From Radicibacter daui (GTDB lineage: Bacteria > Pseudomonadota > Alphaproteobacteria > Radicibacterales > Radicibacteraceae): a stretch of DNA of 64,000 bases. This document shows, piece after piece, positions 53,579 through 62,923 of this stretch (positions are counted from its first letter, which is position 1; every line of letters starts with the position of its first letter). The stretch spans positions 3,926,501 to 3,990,500 of the forward strand of contig CP131056.1 in assembly GCA_030657355.1 (NCBI GenBank), written 5' to 3'. The position numbers were made by a program, and so were the translations under genes. The notes below the pieces were generated by a model that searched no databases, was not told where the DNA came from, and was given only the letters and a program-made list of their open reading frames with translations.

Positions 53579-54252
53579 CAGACAGTCTCCAGCGCAGCAG
53601 TAACGGCAGCCAGCGGCGCGGCCCAGCCGACGATGCCGCCCTGCGCCACAATCATCTCGATGGCGGCTTTCTTGAATTCAGGGAAGTAACTGGCTGTCGC
53701 TTCCTCCACCAATAGCCCCTCATAACCCCGGTCATTGGCCTCGCGCATGGTGGTCTGCACGCAGACTTCCGTGGTTACGCCGGCAAAGAGCAGATGGGTG
53801 ATACCCAGATTGCGTAGCACGCTGTCGAGCCCGGTGGCATGGAAAGCGCCCTTGCCGGGTTTGTCGATCACCACCTCGCCCGGTAGCGGCGCCACTTCCG
53901 GCACAATCTCGCCGCCCGGCTCTCCAGCGACCAGAATGCGCCCCATCGGCCCTTCATCGCCGATGCGCAAAGACCCGCCACCGCGCCGGCGCTTGGCGGG
54001 CGGACAATCGGCAAGATCGGGGCTGTGCAACTCGCGCGTATGAATGACCGGCAAGCCGGCCTTTCGGGCCGCCGCCAGCAGGGTGGCGGTTGCCGCGATG
54101 CTCGGCGCCAGCTGGGAGACATCGTTGCCGAGCGCCGCCCCGAAACCGCCGGGCTCCAGAAAGTCGCGCTGCATATCGATGACGATGAGGCCGAGCTTTC
54201 CCGTCGGCGCTTCGAAGCCATAGGGCCGCGCCTTGATGGCGATGGTTGTCAT
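53578..54252 (-). CDS. Isochorismatase-family cysteine hydrolase, BiuH paralogue (possible triuret hydrolase)
   Basis: A 224-residue cysteine hydrolase; start 54252 is chosen from the domain boundary. The catalytic triad is visible as D26 ([10 protein letters not shown]), K131 (IDKPGKGAF) and C164 ([20 protein letters not shown]). It shares much of its sequence with BiuH encoded two genes upstream ([36 protein letters not shown]), so substrates should be related ureides. Triuret hydrolase TrtA is a known BiuH relative; this gene is a candidate. It overlaps the cupin gene by ATGA. Confidence 0.85.
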   Translation of the reverse strand: MTTIAIKARPYGFEAPTGKLGLIVIDMQRDFLEPGGFGAALGNDVSQLAPSIAATATLLAAARKAGLPVIHTRELHSPDLADCPPAKRRRGGGSLRIGDEGPMGRILVAGEPGGEIVPEVAPLPGEVVIDKPGKGAFHATGLDSVLRNLGITHLLFAGVTTEVCVQTTMREANDRGYEGLLVEEATASYFPEFKKAAIEMIVAQGGIVGWAAPLAAVTAALETV

Positions 54253-54268
54253 GCGCCCTTCCCTTTCC

Positions 54269-55825
54269 TCAATGCCCGGCCATGGCGCGGCCAATGGCGA
54301 CCCGGTCGGCACCCGCCGTCGGCACCTCCAGCGCAATCGCCCCATCCGACATCACCAGCAGCCGGTCGGAAAGCTCCAGCAACTCGTCCAGATCCTCGCT
54401 CACCAGCAGCACCGCCGCACCGCGATTGCGCGCCGCCATGATCTGGCCGTGGATTTCAGCCACCGCCGCAAAATCGAGCCCGAAGACCGGATTGGCGACG
54501 ACAAGAATATCCACCGCCTCCCCCAGTTCCCGGCCGAGGATCGCGCGCTGCACATTGCCGCCGGAAAGGGTGCCGATGGCGGCGTCCGGCCCCTGCGTCT
54601 TGACGTTATAGCGCTCGATAAGGGCAAGCGCCGCCTCGCGGATCGCCTTGCGGCTCAGCCATCCGCCCCGCCTGCTGCTGAAAGGTGGAGTGTCAAAGCG
54701 GCGAAAGGCCATGTTCTCCGCCACGCTCATGCGTGCGACGCTGGCATTGCGCAGCGGCTCCTCCGGCAGCAGCGCCATGCGGTGACGGCGGGTTTCCTCC
54801 CGCGTCGCGCCGAATTTTTCGCCATGCACCAGCACCTCGCCGGCGCTCGCCTTGCGCTGTCCGGCCAGCACTTCAACGAGCTGGATCTGGCCATTGCCGG
54901 AAACACCGGCAATGCCGACGATCTCGCCGGCCTTCACGGCAAAACTCACCTCGCGCAGGGCATCGGTGCCGGAATCATCTTCCGCGCAGATGCCCTTAAG
55001 CTCCAGGCGGGTATGGGCGTCGGCAGGGGCGGCCAGGCGGCTGACGCTGCCGGCAACTTCCTTTGCGCCGATCATCAACTGGGCAAGATCATCAATGCCG
55101 AGATCGGCAACGCTTCCGCCGCCCACCAGCTTGCCCCGGCGCAGCACCGACACATCGTCGGCAAAGGCCGTCACCTCACGGAACTTGTGGGTGATGATAA
55201 GCACGGTGATATCCCCGGCTGCCGCCATCTTGCGGATGAGGCCCAGGATCTCGTCCGCCTCCCCTGGCGTCAGTACCGAGGTCGGCTCGTCGAGGATGAG
55301 GAAGCGGCTGTCGAGATAGAGCTGCTTGAGGATTTCGGCCTTCTGCTTCTCGCCGGCCGCCAGCAGCGCCACCGGCCGGTCGAGCGGAACGCCAAAGGGC
55401 ATGCGGGAGAGAAACTCTTCCATCACCCGCCGCTCGGCTGCCCAGTCGATGATTGCCGGCACATCCGCGCGCGCCATCACCAGATTTTCCAGCACCGTCA
55501 TGCTGGGGACGAGGGTGAAGTGCTGATAGACCATGCCGAGGCCGAGCGCATGGGCATCGCGCGGATTGCCGATCTCGCGTTCGCGATCTTCCACCACCAC
55601 GCTGCCTTCATCGGGGCGGTAGTAGCCCATGATGCATTTGACGAGCGTGCTCTTGCCGGCGCCGTTTTCGCCCAGCAGCGCATGCACCGTGCCGGGGCGG
55701 ATGCGGATGCTGACGGCATCGAGCGCGGTAAAGCTGCCGAAGCGCTTGGTGATAGAGACGGTCTCCACCGAAAGCGCGCGCGGCGCGGCGGCTTCGGGTG
55801 GAGGCGGAGGAAGGATGGCGTTCAT
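54269..55825 (-). CDS. BMP-type ABC transporter ATP-binding protein (two ATPase domains)
   Basis: A 518-residue tandem ATPase of the nucleoside/sugar importer kind. Domain 1: Walker [28 protein letters not shown], Walker [14 protein letters not shown]. Domain 2 has degenerate Walker A (GVSGNGQIQ), the family signature [14 protein letters not shown], and a degenerate Walker B ([12 protein letters not shown]). Start 55825 is the ATGA overlap with biuH. It energises import with the two permeases and the BMP binding protein. Confidence 0.93.
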   Translation of the reverse strand: MNAILPPPPPEAAAPRALSVETVSITKRFGSFTALDAVSIRIRPGTVHALLGENGAGKSTLVKCIMGYYRPDEGSVVVEDREREIGNPRDAHALGLGMVYQHFTLVPSMTVLENLVMARADVPAIIDWAAERRVMEEFLSRMPFGVPLDRPVALLAAGEKQKAEILKQLYLDSRFLILDEPTSVLTPGEADEILGLIRKMAAAGDITVLIITHKFREVTAFADDVSVLRRGKLVGGGSVADLGIDDLAQLMIGAKEVAGSVSRLAAPADAHTRLELKGICAEDDSGTDALREVSFAVKAGEIVGIAGVSGNGQIQLVEVLAGQRKASAGEVLVHGEKFGATREETRRHRMALLPEEPLRNASVARMSVAENMAFRRFDTPPFSSRRGGWLSRKAIREAALALIERYNVKTQGPDAAIGTLSGGNVQRAILGRELGEAVDILVVANPVFGLDFAAVAEIHGQIMAARNRGAAVLLVSEDLDELLELSDRLLVMSDGAIALEVPTAGADRVAIGRAMAGH

Positions 55826-56529
55826 GGCAGCGCCTCGATGATCGCCGCCGAACTGGAAACGCTGCCGAACACACCGCCCTGCATCTTCACCATCTTGATG
55901 GCATGGGCGTGGTTGGCCGGGTCCGTCGCCCCGCAGCAATCTTCCACGATCACGCACTCAAAACCGCGGTCATTGGCTTCGCGCATGGTGGTGTGCACGC
56001 ACACATCGGTGGTGATGCCGGTGAGGATGATGTTCTCGATGCCGCGCGTGCGCAGGATGAGTTCAAGATCGGTGGCGCAGAAGCTGCCCTTGCCCGGCTT
56101 GTCGATGATGGGCTCGCCGGGCAGTGGCGCCAGTTCCGGAATGATCTCCCAGCCCGGCTCTCCGCGGACCAGAATGCGCCCGCAAGGCCCGGGGTCGCCG
56201 ATGCCGGCGCCGATCTGGCGCGAGCGCCAGCGTTTGTTGGCCGGCAGGTCGGAAAGGTCCGGCCGGTGGCCTTCGCGGGTATGGATGATGTGGTAACCCT
56301 TGGCCCGCATGGCGGCCAGCAGCTTGCGGATCGGCTCCAGCGGTGCCCGGGTCAGCGAGAGGTCATAACCCATCTGGTCGACATAACCGCCGGGGCCGCA
56401 GAAATCGGTCTGCATGTCGATGATGATGAGGGCGGTGTTCTCGGGACGCAGGTCGCCATTGTAGGGCCAGGCATAAGGTTCGGCGGCGACGTAGTGGCCG
56501 GCCTTCTGATCAGGACTGATCTGGTTCAT
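55822..56529 (-). CDS. biuH: Biuret hydrolase (biuret amidohydrolase) BiuH
   Basis: A 235-residue cysteine hydrolase very close in length and sequence pattern to the Rhizobium leguminosarum biuret hydrolase ([50 protein letters not shown]). The triad D38, K144 and C177 is shifted by two from the published D36, K142 and C175. It converts biuret to allophanate and ammonia in the cytoplasm. Its place inside the importer operon, with the allophanate hydrolase divergent, makes a complete biuret pathway. Confidence 0.92.
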   Translation of the reverse strand: MNQISPDQKAGHYVAAEPYAWPYNGDLRPENTALIIIDMQTDFCGPGGYVDQMGYDLSLTRAPLEPIRKLLAAMRAKGYHIIHTREGHRPDLSDLPANKRWRSRQIGAGIGDPGPCGRILVRGEPGWEIIPELAPLPGEPIIDKPGKGSFCATDLELILRTRGIENIILTGITTDVCVHTTMREANDRGFECVIVEDCCGATDPANHAHAIKMVKMQGGVFGSVSSSAAIIEALP

Positions 56530-56545
56530 GGCGGAAGTCTCCCCT

Positions 56546-57475
56546 TTAGCGGGTCACGCTGAGTTCGGCGGGCGCCCCGGCAAGGCGCCGGCGCGAGGAG
56601 GAAGACGCCACCATGATGATGAGCGTCAGGATGTAGGGGGCAGCGTTGAAGAGGTAATAACCCTGCGTCACGCCCACGGCCTGCAAGGCCGGCCCGAGCG
56701 CACCGGCCCCGCCGAAAAGCAGCGAGGCATAAAGGCAATAAAGCGGGTTCCAGCGCGCGAAGATGACGAGCGCCACGGCGGTGATGCCCTGCCCGCTGGA
56801 GAGTCCCTCGTTCCAGCTGCCGGGGTAATAGAGCGAGAGGAACGAGCCGCCGATACCGGCCAGAAAACCGCCCGCCACCGTTGCCAGCACCCGCACGGTA
56901 TTGGCGTTGTAGCCCATGGCGCGGGCAGCATCGGCGCTGTCGCCCACCATGCGCACGATGAGACCCCAGCGCGTATTGCGAAACGCCCACATCATGGCCG
57001 GCGCCAGGATAATACCGACGATGAAGAGCGGATTGATCTTCAGCGCTTCCTGCACCTGCGGAATGTCGCTCCACCAGCCGAAATTGATCGAGGGCAGATT
57101 TTCCACCGCCGGCTGAATCAGCGGCTTGCCGAGGAAGAAGGCAAGCCCGGTGCCCAGCATCATGAGCGCGATGCCGAGCGCAATGTCATTGACCTTGGGC
57201 AGGCTGCACAGCACCCCGTGCAACAGGCCGAAGAGCGAGCCGACGACGCCCGCCGCCAGCACGCCAAGCCAGAGCGAGCCGGACAGCCAGGCAACGCCGT
57301 AACCGCTCATGGCCCCCATCACCAAGGTGCCTTCAAGGCCGAGATTGATGCGGCCGCTGCGCTCGGTCAGGCACTCGCCGAGGCTGACAAAGAGAAAGGG
57401 CGTGGAGACACGGATGGCACCGGCGATAACCGCCAGTGGCACCCCGACCCACCCGATGGCTTCAGGCGTTGCCAT
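56546..57475 (-). CDS. BMP-type ABC transporter permease 2
   Basis: A 309-residue permease of the nucleoside importer family with eight to ten TM helices: [68 protein letters not shown] and [25 protein letters not shown] are typical. It starts 3 bases after the stop of permease 1 and ends 16 bases before biuH. Confidence 0.92.
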   Translation of the reverse strand: MATPEAIGWVGVPLAVIAGAIRVSTPFLFVSLGECLTERSGRINLGLEGTLVMGAMSGYGVAWLSGSLWLGVLAAGVVGSLFGLLHGVLCSLPKVNDIALGIALMMLGTGLAFFLGKPLIQPAVENLPSINFGWWSDIPQVQEALKINPLFIVGIILAPAMMWAFRNTRWGLIVRMVGDSADAARAMGYNANTVRVLATVAGGFLAGIGGSFLSLYYPGSWNEGLSSGQGITAVALVIFARWNPLYCLYASLLFGGAGALGPALQAVGVTQGYYLFNAAPYILTLIIMVASSSSRRRLAGAPAELSVTR

Positions 57476-57478
57476 GGT

Positions 57479-58576
57479 TCAGCTCCTTTGCGGGCGAAGG
57501 CGCAGGAAAGAGGCCAGCGAAAGCCGCGGCACTGCAAGGCGCCCATAGAGCATTTCACTTGCCAGCAGCACGACGAAGAGGATGCCCTGCAGCACCAGTA
57601 CTGTGGCATCGGGCAGATCGAGCCGGCGTTGCAGCAGTCCGCCGCTTGCCGCAATTCCGCCCAGCAGCACCGCCACCGGGATAACGGCGATCGGGTTCTG
57701 TCGGGCGAGGAAGGCAACAAGAATGCCGCCGGTGCCGTACCCCGCCACCAGCGAGGCATTGGCCCGGCCTTGCACGGCCGCCACCTCCACCATGCCGGCA
57801 AGGCCGGCAGCCGCGCCGCCAAGAAAGGTAACCGCCAGAACGAGAAAGCCGACCGGCAGGCCGACAAGTTTGGCCGTGCGCGCATTGCCGCCCACGATGC
57901 GGGCGGCAAAACCGAAGCTGGTGTGGAACATCAAAAGCCAGGTCAGCACGCAGAAGATCAGGCCGAACACCAACCCCCAATGCACGTCCATGCCGGGGAT
58001 GGTGCCGATCATGTAGACATCGCCTATAGCGCCGGTGGAGGGTTTGTTGAGGCTGGCCGGATCGCGCATCGGCCCTTCGACCATCTGGTTCATCACCGCG
58101 ATGGCGATGTAGCTGAGCAGCAGGCTGGCGATGGTTTCATTGACGCCGCGCCAGTGGCGCAGCGCCCCGGCCAGCGCCACAAAAAGCCCGCCGGCTATCA
58201 TGCCCGCCAGCGCCATGACCAACTGGGTGAGGAAAACCGGCGCCCCCATGCCGACCAGCGGCAAACCTGCGGCAACAGCCACCAGCCCGCCCATCACCAG
58301 CGCCCCTTCGGCACCGATGATCACCATGCCCATCTGTGCCGGCAGCGCCGTGCACAGGGCGGTCAGCAGCAGCGGCGCTGCGCGTTGCAGGGTATTCTGC
58401 AGCGAAAACCAAGTGCCGAAAGCCCCCTTGTACATGAGGGCATAAACTTCGAGCGGGTTCACCCCGGCAAGCGCAACGAACCCCGCAAAAAGCAGGGCAC
58501 TTGCCAGAATGGCAATGAGCGGCACCAGCAGGACCTCCACCGGCCCGCCGGTGGCCATCTTCGCAACAATACGCAT
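57479..58576 (-). CDS. BMP-type ABC transporter permease 1
   Basis: A 365-residue permease of the same family: VLLVPLIAILASALLFAGFVALAGVNPLEVYALMYKGAFGTWFSLQNTLQRAAPLLLTALCTALPAQMGMVIIGAEGALVMGG is split over its first helices, with NETIASLLLSYIAIAVMNQMVEGP following. It heterodimerises with permease 2. It lies 94 bases behind the binding protein gene. Confidence 0.92.
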   Translation of the reverse strand: MRIVAKMATGGPVEVLLVPLIAILASALLFAGFVALAGVNPLEVYALMYKGAFGTWFSLQNTLQRAAPLLLTALCTALPAQMGMVIIGAEGALVMGGLVAVAAGLPLVGMGAPVFLTQLVMALAGMIAGGLFVALAGALRHWRGVNETIASLLLSYIAIAVMNQMVEGPMRDPASLNKPSTGAIGDVYMIGTIPGMDVHWGLVFGLIFCVLTWLLMFHTSFGFAARIVGGNARTAKLVGLPVGFLVLAVTFLGGAAAGLAGMVEVAAVQGRANASLVAGYGTGGILVAFLARQNPIAVIPVAVLLGGIAASGGLLQRRLDLPDATVLVLQGILFVVLLASEMLYGRLAVPRLSLASFLRLRPQRS

Positions 58577-58670
58577 GGGTGGGGGCCCTCCTTTATCGGG
58601 AAAGCGCCCCGGACTGCCGCCTCAATGAAGGCAGCAGCCCGGAACCGGTTGATAGCGCGAAGAAGAGAAA

Positions 58671-59792
58671 TCAGGAGGTCGAGCCGACGACCCCTTCCAC
58701 CAGATAATCCATGGATTCGAGCGCGATATCGGTCTGCCCCTGCGACACGCCGCTATCGATCACCATCTTGCCGGTGTTGCTCTTGATCGGGCCCTTGTAG
58801 ATGACGAAATCGCCGGCCATGAACTTGTCGTAGACGCTGTCGGCATGCTTGCGCGCCTCGTCCGAGACCGGAGCGCCATAGGCGGAGCGTTTGACGATGC
58901 CTTCCTTGAGGCCGCCGCGCAGCATGTTGGGCACCTTCTCGCCCTTCTGGATCATGGTGACGTAGTCGGTATAGACCTTCTCCCAGTTCCATTCGGCGCC
59001 GGTGAGATAGCCCTTGGGGGCGAGCGCCGCCTGGCTGGCATGATAACCGCACACGAACATGCCGCGCGTCTCCGCCGTCTCGACCAGCACCTTGGGGCTG
59101 TCGACATGGCAGGTGATGACGTCGATGCCCTGGTCAGCAAGGCTGTTGGTGGCTTCCGCTTCCTTGACCGGCATCGACCAGTCGCCGGTGAAGATCACCT
59201 GGGTGGTGATCGTCGGGTCGACCGAGCGGGCGCCGAGGGTGAAGGAGTTGATGTTGCGCAGCACCTGCGGAATGGGCTTGGCGGCAACAAAACCCATCTT
59301 CTTGGTCTTGCTGGTATAGGCAGCAACGATGCCGGAGAGATACTGCGCCTCGTCGATATAGCCGAAATAGCTGCCGACATTGGCGGGCCCGCCCTCTTTC
59401 CACAGGCCGCCGCAATGCAGGAAGGTCACGTCCTTGTATTTGGGCGCAAGCTTCAGGATATGCGGGTCGTAATAACCGAAGGAGGTCGGGAACAGGAGGC
59501 TTGCACCGTCGAGATTGATCATGCTCTCCATGGTCTTCTCGACATCGATGGTCTCGGGCACCTTCTCCTCTTCGACCACCTTCACCCCGGCCATCTTCTT
59601 GACCGCGGCGGCGCCTTCAGCGTGCGACTGGTTGTAGCCATAGTCATCGCGCGGGCCGACATAGATGAAGCCGATGGTGAGCGTGGCGGCGCGGGCGGTG
59701 CCGAAGCGCAGGCCGGAGGAAAGTGCCCCTCCGATACCGAATGCGGTGGCGCCCTTGAGCAGGGAGCGGCGGTTGATGGCACTGCTGGTCAT
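58671..59792 (-). CDS. BMP family ABC transporter substrate-binding protein
   Basis: A 373-residue periplasmic protein with a Tat-like signal (NRRSLLKGATAFGIGGALSSG, cleavage near residue 35). The mature part starts LTIGFIYVGPRDDYGYNQSHAEGA, the BMP/PnrA pattern. BMP proteins normally bind purine nucleosides, but the operon context argues for biuret or a related ureide. It is the first gene of the operon, downstream of the ATTGCATGCAAT sites. Confidence 0.92.
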   Translation of the reverse strand: MTSSAINRRSLLKGATAFGIGGALSSGLRFGTARAATLTIGFIYVGPRDDYGYNQSHAEGAAAVKKMAGVKVVEEEKVPETIDVEKTMESMINLDGASLLFPTSFGYYDPHILKLAPKYKDVTFLHCGGLWKEGGPANVGSYFGYIDEAQYLSGIVAAYTSKTKKMGFVAAKPIPQVLRNINSFTLGARSVDPTITTQVIFTGDWSMPVKEAEATNSLADQGIDVITCHVDSPKVLVETAETRGMFVCGYHASQAALAPKGYLTGAEWNWEKVYTDYVTMIQKGEKVPNMLRGGLKEGIVKRSAYGAPVSDEARKHADSVYDKFMAGDFVIYKGPIKSNTGKMVIDSGVSQGQTDIALESMDYLVEGVVGSTS

Positions 59793-59879
59793 GGCAATGA
59801 AGTCCCCTCAGCAAGACATTGAAGCCAGTCGGGCGGCCCCCATCAGCGTCAAGCGCTGCCGGTCGCTCCTGTCGGCCAT

Positions 59880-59891
59880 ATTGCATGCAAT
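59880..59891. promoter_or_regulatory. GntR operator, copy A (biuret importer side)
   Basis: ATTGCATGCAAT, a perfect 12-base palindrome 88 bases upstream of the binding-protein start. An identical copy stands at 60145. The 442-base gap 59793-60234 holds these sites, an AT-rich centre (about 59900-60060) and no gene. Confidence 0.72.
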
Positions 59892-59948
59892 GTGCCAATG
59901 ACTCATTTTTTCATTTATCTAATTGATTTTTAAAGATTTAAATAAAAT

Positions 59949-59965
59949 TGCATATTTTATATGCA
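59949..59965. promoter_or_regulatory. GntR-like site, middle copy
   Basis: TGCATATTTTATATGCA has TGCATA/TATGCA arms around a five-base centre, in the AT-rich middle of the divergent region. It keeps the TGCA half-sites of the two perfect palindromes with wider spacing, and may be a weaker or differently oriented site. Confidence 0.45.
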
Positions 59966-60144
59966 TTCCATAAAACAGACTTACTGAGCAAAATTTAGAC
60001 TTTTTGGAATTTGCATTCTGATTCATGGTTATTTTTTAAACACAGCCGTTCTGAAAAATCGACCTGTGGAACGACAATGTCCTTGATAACCGCCATATGG
60101 CGTGCCTTTTGCTACGGGAGATCAGCCTGAAGAGTGCCGATTAA

Positions 60145-60156
60145 ATTGCATGCAAT
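60145..60156. promoter_or_regulatory. GntR operator, copy B (GntR/atzF side)
   Basis: ATTGCATGCAAT, identical to the copy at 59880, 78 bases before the GntR start codon. Two identical 12-base palindromes at either end of one divergent promoter region make a regulator-binding role very likely. Confidence 0.72.
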
Positions 60157-60234
60157 CTTCACGGCGAGATTGGTGCGCTGCGGCAACTGCCCTAAGCTGA
60201 CACCGGACAAGTGAGTGACAGAGGGGCCATGTTG

Positions 60235-60957
60235 ATGACGCCAGAGGGTATGGAACAGGCAGCTCCCCCCCGCCTTGCCAGAGGTGCGCAGTCCGGCGAT
60301 ATCGCCCGCCTGGTGGCGGAGCAGATCGTGAGCGGCCAGATGGAACCGGGGCTGCGGCTGGATGAACATGGCCTCGCCCGGAGCTTCGGCGTCTCCCGCA
60401 CACCGGTGCGCGAGGCGCTGGGCCAGCTTTGCGCCATGGGCCTTGCCGAACGCCGACCGCACCGGGGCGTCTTTGTTGCCGCCCTTTCGGTCACCCGCCT
60501 GCAGGACATGTTCGAAACCATGGCCGAGCTGGAGGCCTCCGCCTCCCGTCTTGCCACCCTCAACATGACGCCGGCCGAACGCCAGCAGCTGGAGACCATG
60601 CATCTGGATTCCGCCGCCCTCGTCAAGGCCGGGGCGATGGAGGCCTATGCCGCCTTCAACATCGAGTTTCATCAGGCGCTCTATGCCGGCAGTCACAACA
60701 GCTTCCTGCTCGAGCTGGTGGAGGCGACGCGCAACCGCCTTGCCCCCTTCCGCCGCGCCCAGTTCAGCGTGCTCGGCCGCCTTGCCCATTCCTATGAGGA
60801 ACATGATGCCGTCGTTCGCGCCATCCTGCGCGGCGACAGCGACGCAGCCGCACGGGCCATTCGCGCCCATGTGCTGACCGTCAGCGCCGCCTCGGCAGAA
60901 TATGTCTCCACCTACGGCCCCGGCTTCGGCGACAAGGGCCCGGGAGATGCGGAGTAA
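60235..60957 (+). CDS. GntR family regulator (FCD type) of the biuret locus
   Basis: A 240-residue regulator. The ATG at 60235 is preferred because GAGGGG lies 8 bases upstream; ATG 60229 and GTG 60211 are alternatives. The winged helix reads IARLVAEQIVSGQMEPGLRLDEHGLARSFGVSRTPVREALGQL, and the FCD domain has FNIEFHQALYAGSHNSFLLELVE and HDAVVRAILRGD with its histidine ligands. It is divergent from the biuret importer and 6 bases ahead of the allophanate hydrolase gene, so it should control both. The inducer may be biuret or allophanate. Confidence 0.92.
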   Translation: MTPEGMEQAAPPRLARGAQSGDIARLVAEQIVSGQMEPGLRLDEHGLARSFGVSRTPVREALGQLCAMGLAERRPHRGVFVAALSVTRLQDMFETMAELEASASRLATLNMTPAERQQLETMHLDSAALVKAGAMEAYAAFNIEFHQALYAGSHNSFLLELVEATRNRLAPFRRAQFSVLGRLAHSYEEHDAVVRAILRGDSDAAARAIRAHVLTVSAASAEYVSTYGPGFGDKGPGDAE

Positions 60958-60963
60958 TCAAGC

Positions 60964-62802
60964 ATGAGCGACCAGCGGCCCGATCTTGCCATCCCCGCCC
61001 TGCGCGATGCCTATCGCGGCGGTACGCTGACCCCGGCCCGTCTCGTTCCCGAGCTTATGGCCGCCATCCGCCGCCATGCCGAAAGGGACCCGGCCGTCTG
61101 GATTTACCTGCGCCCGGAAGCCGACATCCTTGCCGAAGCGGAGGCTCTTGCCCGGCAGGGGGCCCAGGCCTTGCCACTTTACGGCATCCCCTTCGCCATC
61201 AAGGACAATATCGATGCCGGCGGCATGCCAACCACGGCGGCCTGCCCGGAATTTACCTATGTGGCCGGCAAAGATGCTGCCGTGGTGGAGCGGCTGCGCA
61301 AGGCCGGCGCCCTGCTGATCGGCAAAACCAATCTCGACCAGTTCGCGACCGGCCTTAACGGCACCCGCTCCCCTTATGGCGCCCCGCGTAACCCGCTTAA
61401 TCCCGAGTTCGTCTCGGGTGGCTCCAGCTCGGGCTCGGCGGCGGCCGTCTCCGCCGGGCTCGTCAGCTTCTCGCTGGGCACCGACACGGCCGGCTCCGGC
61501 CGGGTGCCCGCCGCCTTCTGTAATCTCATCGGCCTCAAACCCACGCGCGGGCTCATTCCGGCAACCGGCGTGGTGCCGGCCTGCCGGTCACTCGATTGCG
61601 TCTCGATTTTTGCGCTGACGGCGGATGATGCCGCCAACGTGCTTGCCATCGCCGCCGGCCCGGATGCAGGCGATCCCTATTCCCGCCCGGCGCCCGCAGC
61701 CGCCGGCATCGGCGCCCTGCTGACCGAACCGCCCGCCCGCTTCACCTTTGGTGTGCCCCGCGCTGCCGACCTTGCCTTCTTTGGCGATGAGGAAGCGGCT
61801 ACCGGCTTCTCTGACGCCGTGCACCGCCTCTCAGCCCTCGGCGGTGAGCCGGTCGAGATTGATCTCACGCCTTTTCTGGAGACGGCCCGCCTTCTTTATG
61901 AAGGCCCCTGGGTCGCCGAACGGACGGCCGCAATCGGCGATTTTCTGGCGAAGAACCCCACCGCCGGCCATCCCGTTGTACGCAGGATCGTGGAAGGCGG
62001 CGTGCCGGCCACGGCCGTTTCTGCATTCCGTGCCCAGTACCGGCTCGAAGAGCTGCGCCGCCTCTGCGATGCCAGCTGGCGCACGCTCGATTTCATTCTG
62101 ACCCCTACTGCCGGCACCAGCTACACGGTCGCGGAGATGGAGGCGGACCCGATCCGCCTGAACAGCAATCTGGGCTACTACACAAACTTCGTGAACCTGC
62201 TGGATTATGCGGCCATCGCAGTGCCGACCGGCCACATGCGGGGCGGGGCCGGTTTCGGTGTCACCTTCATCGCCCCGGCCTTTACCGACCCCTGGCTGCT
62301 GAGCCTTGCCGATGCCCTGCACCGGCAAGCGGGCCTGCCAGCCGGCGCCACCGACCGTCCGCTGGCCCGCCCGGCGGCCCGTCGGCCCGCGCCGCTCGCC
62401 GGCCCCGGCCGCATCGCCGTTGCCGTCGTCGGAGCGCATATGCGCGGCCTGCCACTCAGCCGCCAGCTTACCGAAATCGATGGCCGCTTCATCCGCGAAG
62501 CCCGCACGGCGCCTTGTTACCGGCTCTACGCCTTCGATGCGCTGATGCCGGCGCGACCCGGGCTTGTACGCACGGCGGAAGACGGCGGCGCCATCGCACT
62601 GGAAATCTGGGATGTGCCCGCTGCCGCCTTCGGCGGGTTCGTGGCCGGCATCGGCTCCCCGCTCGGCATTGGCCGCATCCGCCTGGAAGATGGCGACGAG
62701 GTTGCCGGTTTCCTGTGCGAGGCAACCGCCATCCGCGGCACCCGGGAAATCACCGCCCTTGGCGGCTGGCGCGCCTACCTGGACACGGTCGCTGCAAGGT
62801 AG
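60964..62802 (+). CDS. atzF: Allophanate hydrolase AtzF
   Basis: A 612-residue enzyme with an amidase-signature domain (1 to about 455) and the C-terminal domain seen in AtzF (from about 475). The catalytic Lys-Ser-Ser triad is K80 (IPFAIKDNID), S154 (in GGSSSGSAAAV) and S178 (GTDTAGSGRVPAAF); the 74- and 24-residue spacings match those of Pseudomonas AtzF. It splits allophanate to ammonia and carbon dioxide. It is likely co-transcribed with the GntR gene and completes the biuret pathway started by BiuH. Confidence 0.93.
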   Translation: MSDQRPDLAIPALRDAYRGGTLTPARLVPELMAAIRRHAERDPAVWIYLRPEADILAEAEALARQGAQALPLYGIPFAIKDNIDAGGMPTTAACPEFTYVAGKDAAVVERLRKAGALLIGKTNLDQFATGLNGTRSPYGAPRNPLNPEFVSGGSSSGSAAAVSAGLVSFSLGTDTAGSGRVPAAFCNLIGLKPTRGLIPATGVVPACRSLDCVSIFALTADDAANVLAIAAGPDAGDPYSRPAPAAAGIGALLTEPPARFTFGVPRAADLAFFGDEEAATGFSDAVHRLSALGGEPVEIDLTPFLETARLLYEGPWVAERTAAIGDFLAKNPTAGHPVVRRIVEGGVPATAVSAFRAQYRLEELRRLCDASWRTLDFILTPTAGTSYTVAEMEADPIRLNSNLGYYTNFVNLLDYAAIAVPTGHMRGGAGFGVTFIAPAFTDPWLLSLADALHRQAGLPAGATDRPLARPAARRPAPLAGPGRIAVAVVGAHMRGLPLSRQLTEIDGRFIREARTAPCYRLYAFDALMPARPGLVRTAEDGGAIALEIWDVPAAAFGGFVAGIGSPLGIGRIRLEDGDEVAGFLCEATAIRGTREITALGGWRAYLDTVAAR

Positions 62803-62849
62803 GCCGGCGCCCGGCTCATCAGACATTCCGCTCAAAGAGCGCAAAAAGA

Positions 62850-62876
62850 ACGGGGCGCCGACAATCGGCGCCCCGT
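62850..62876 (-). terminator. Intrinsic terminator of the Liv-type binding protein gene
   Basis: ACGGGGCGCCGA and its exact complement form a 12-base-pair stem around a three-base loop. On the minus strand it is followed by TCTTTTTGC, so it ends the gene at 62924. On the plus strand there is no T-run, though the hairpin may still protect the atzF message. Confidence 0.85.
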
Positions 62877-62923
62877 CCCCCCGTCTTGCCCCAAAAGGAA
62901 GGGGGCGCGAAGCCCCCTGCCTC

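Noticed and set aside
54233-58786. Plus-strand frames of 687 and 752 codons across the biuret importer
   Set aside because: Antisense shadows of intact importer and biuH genes; composition is rich in His, Arg and Gln without motifs.
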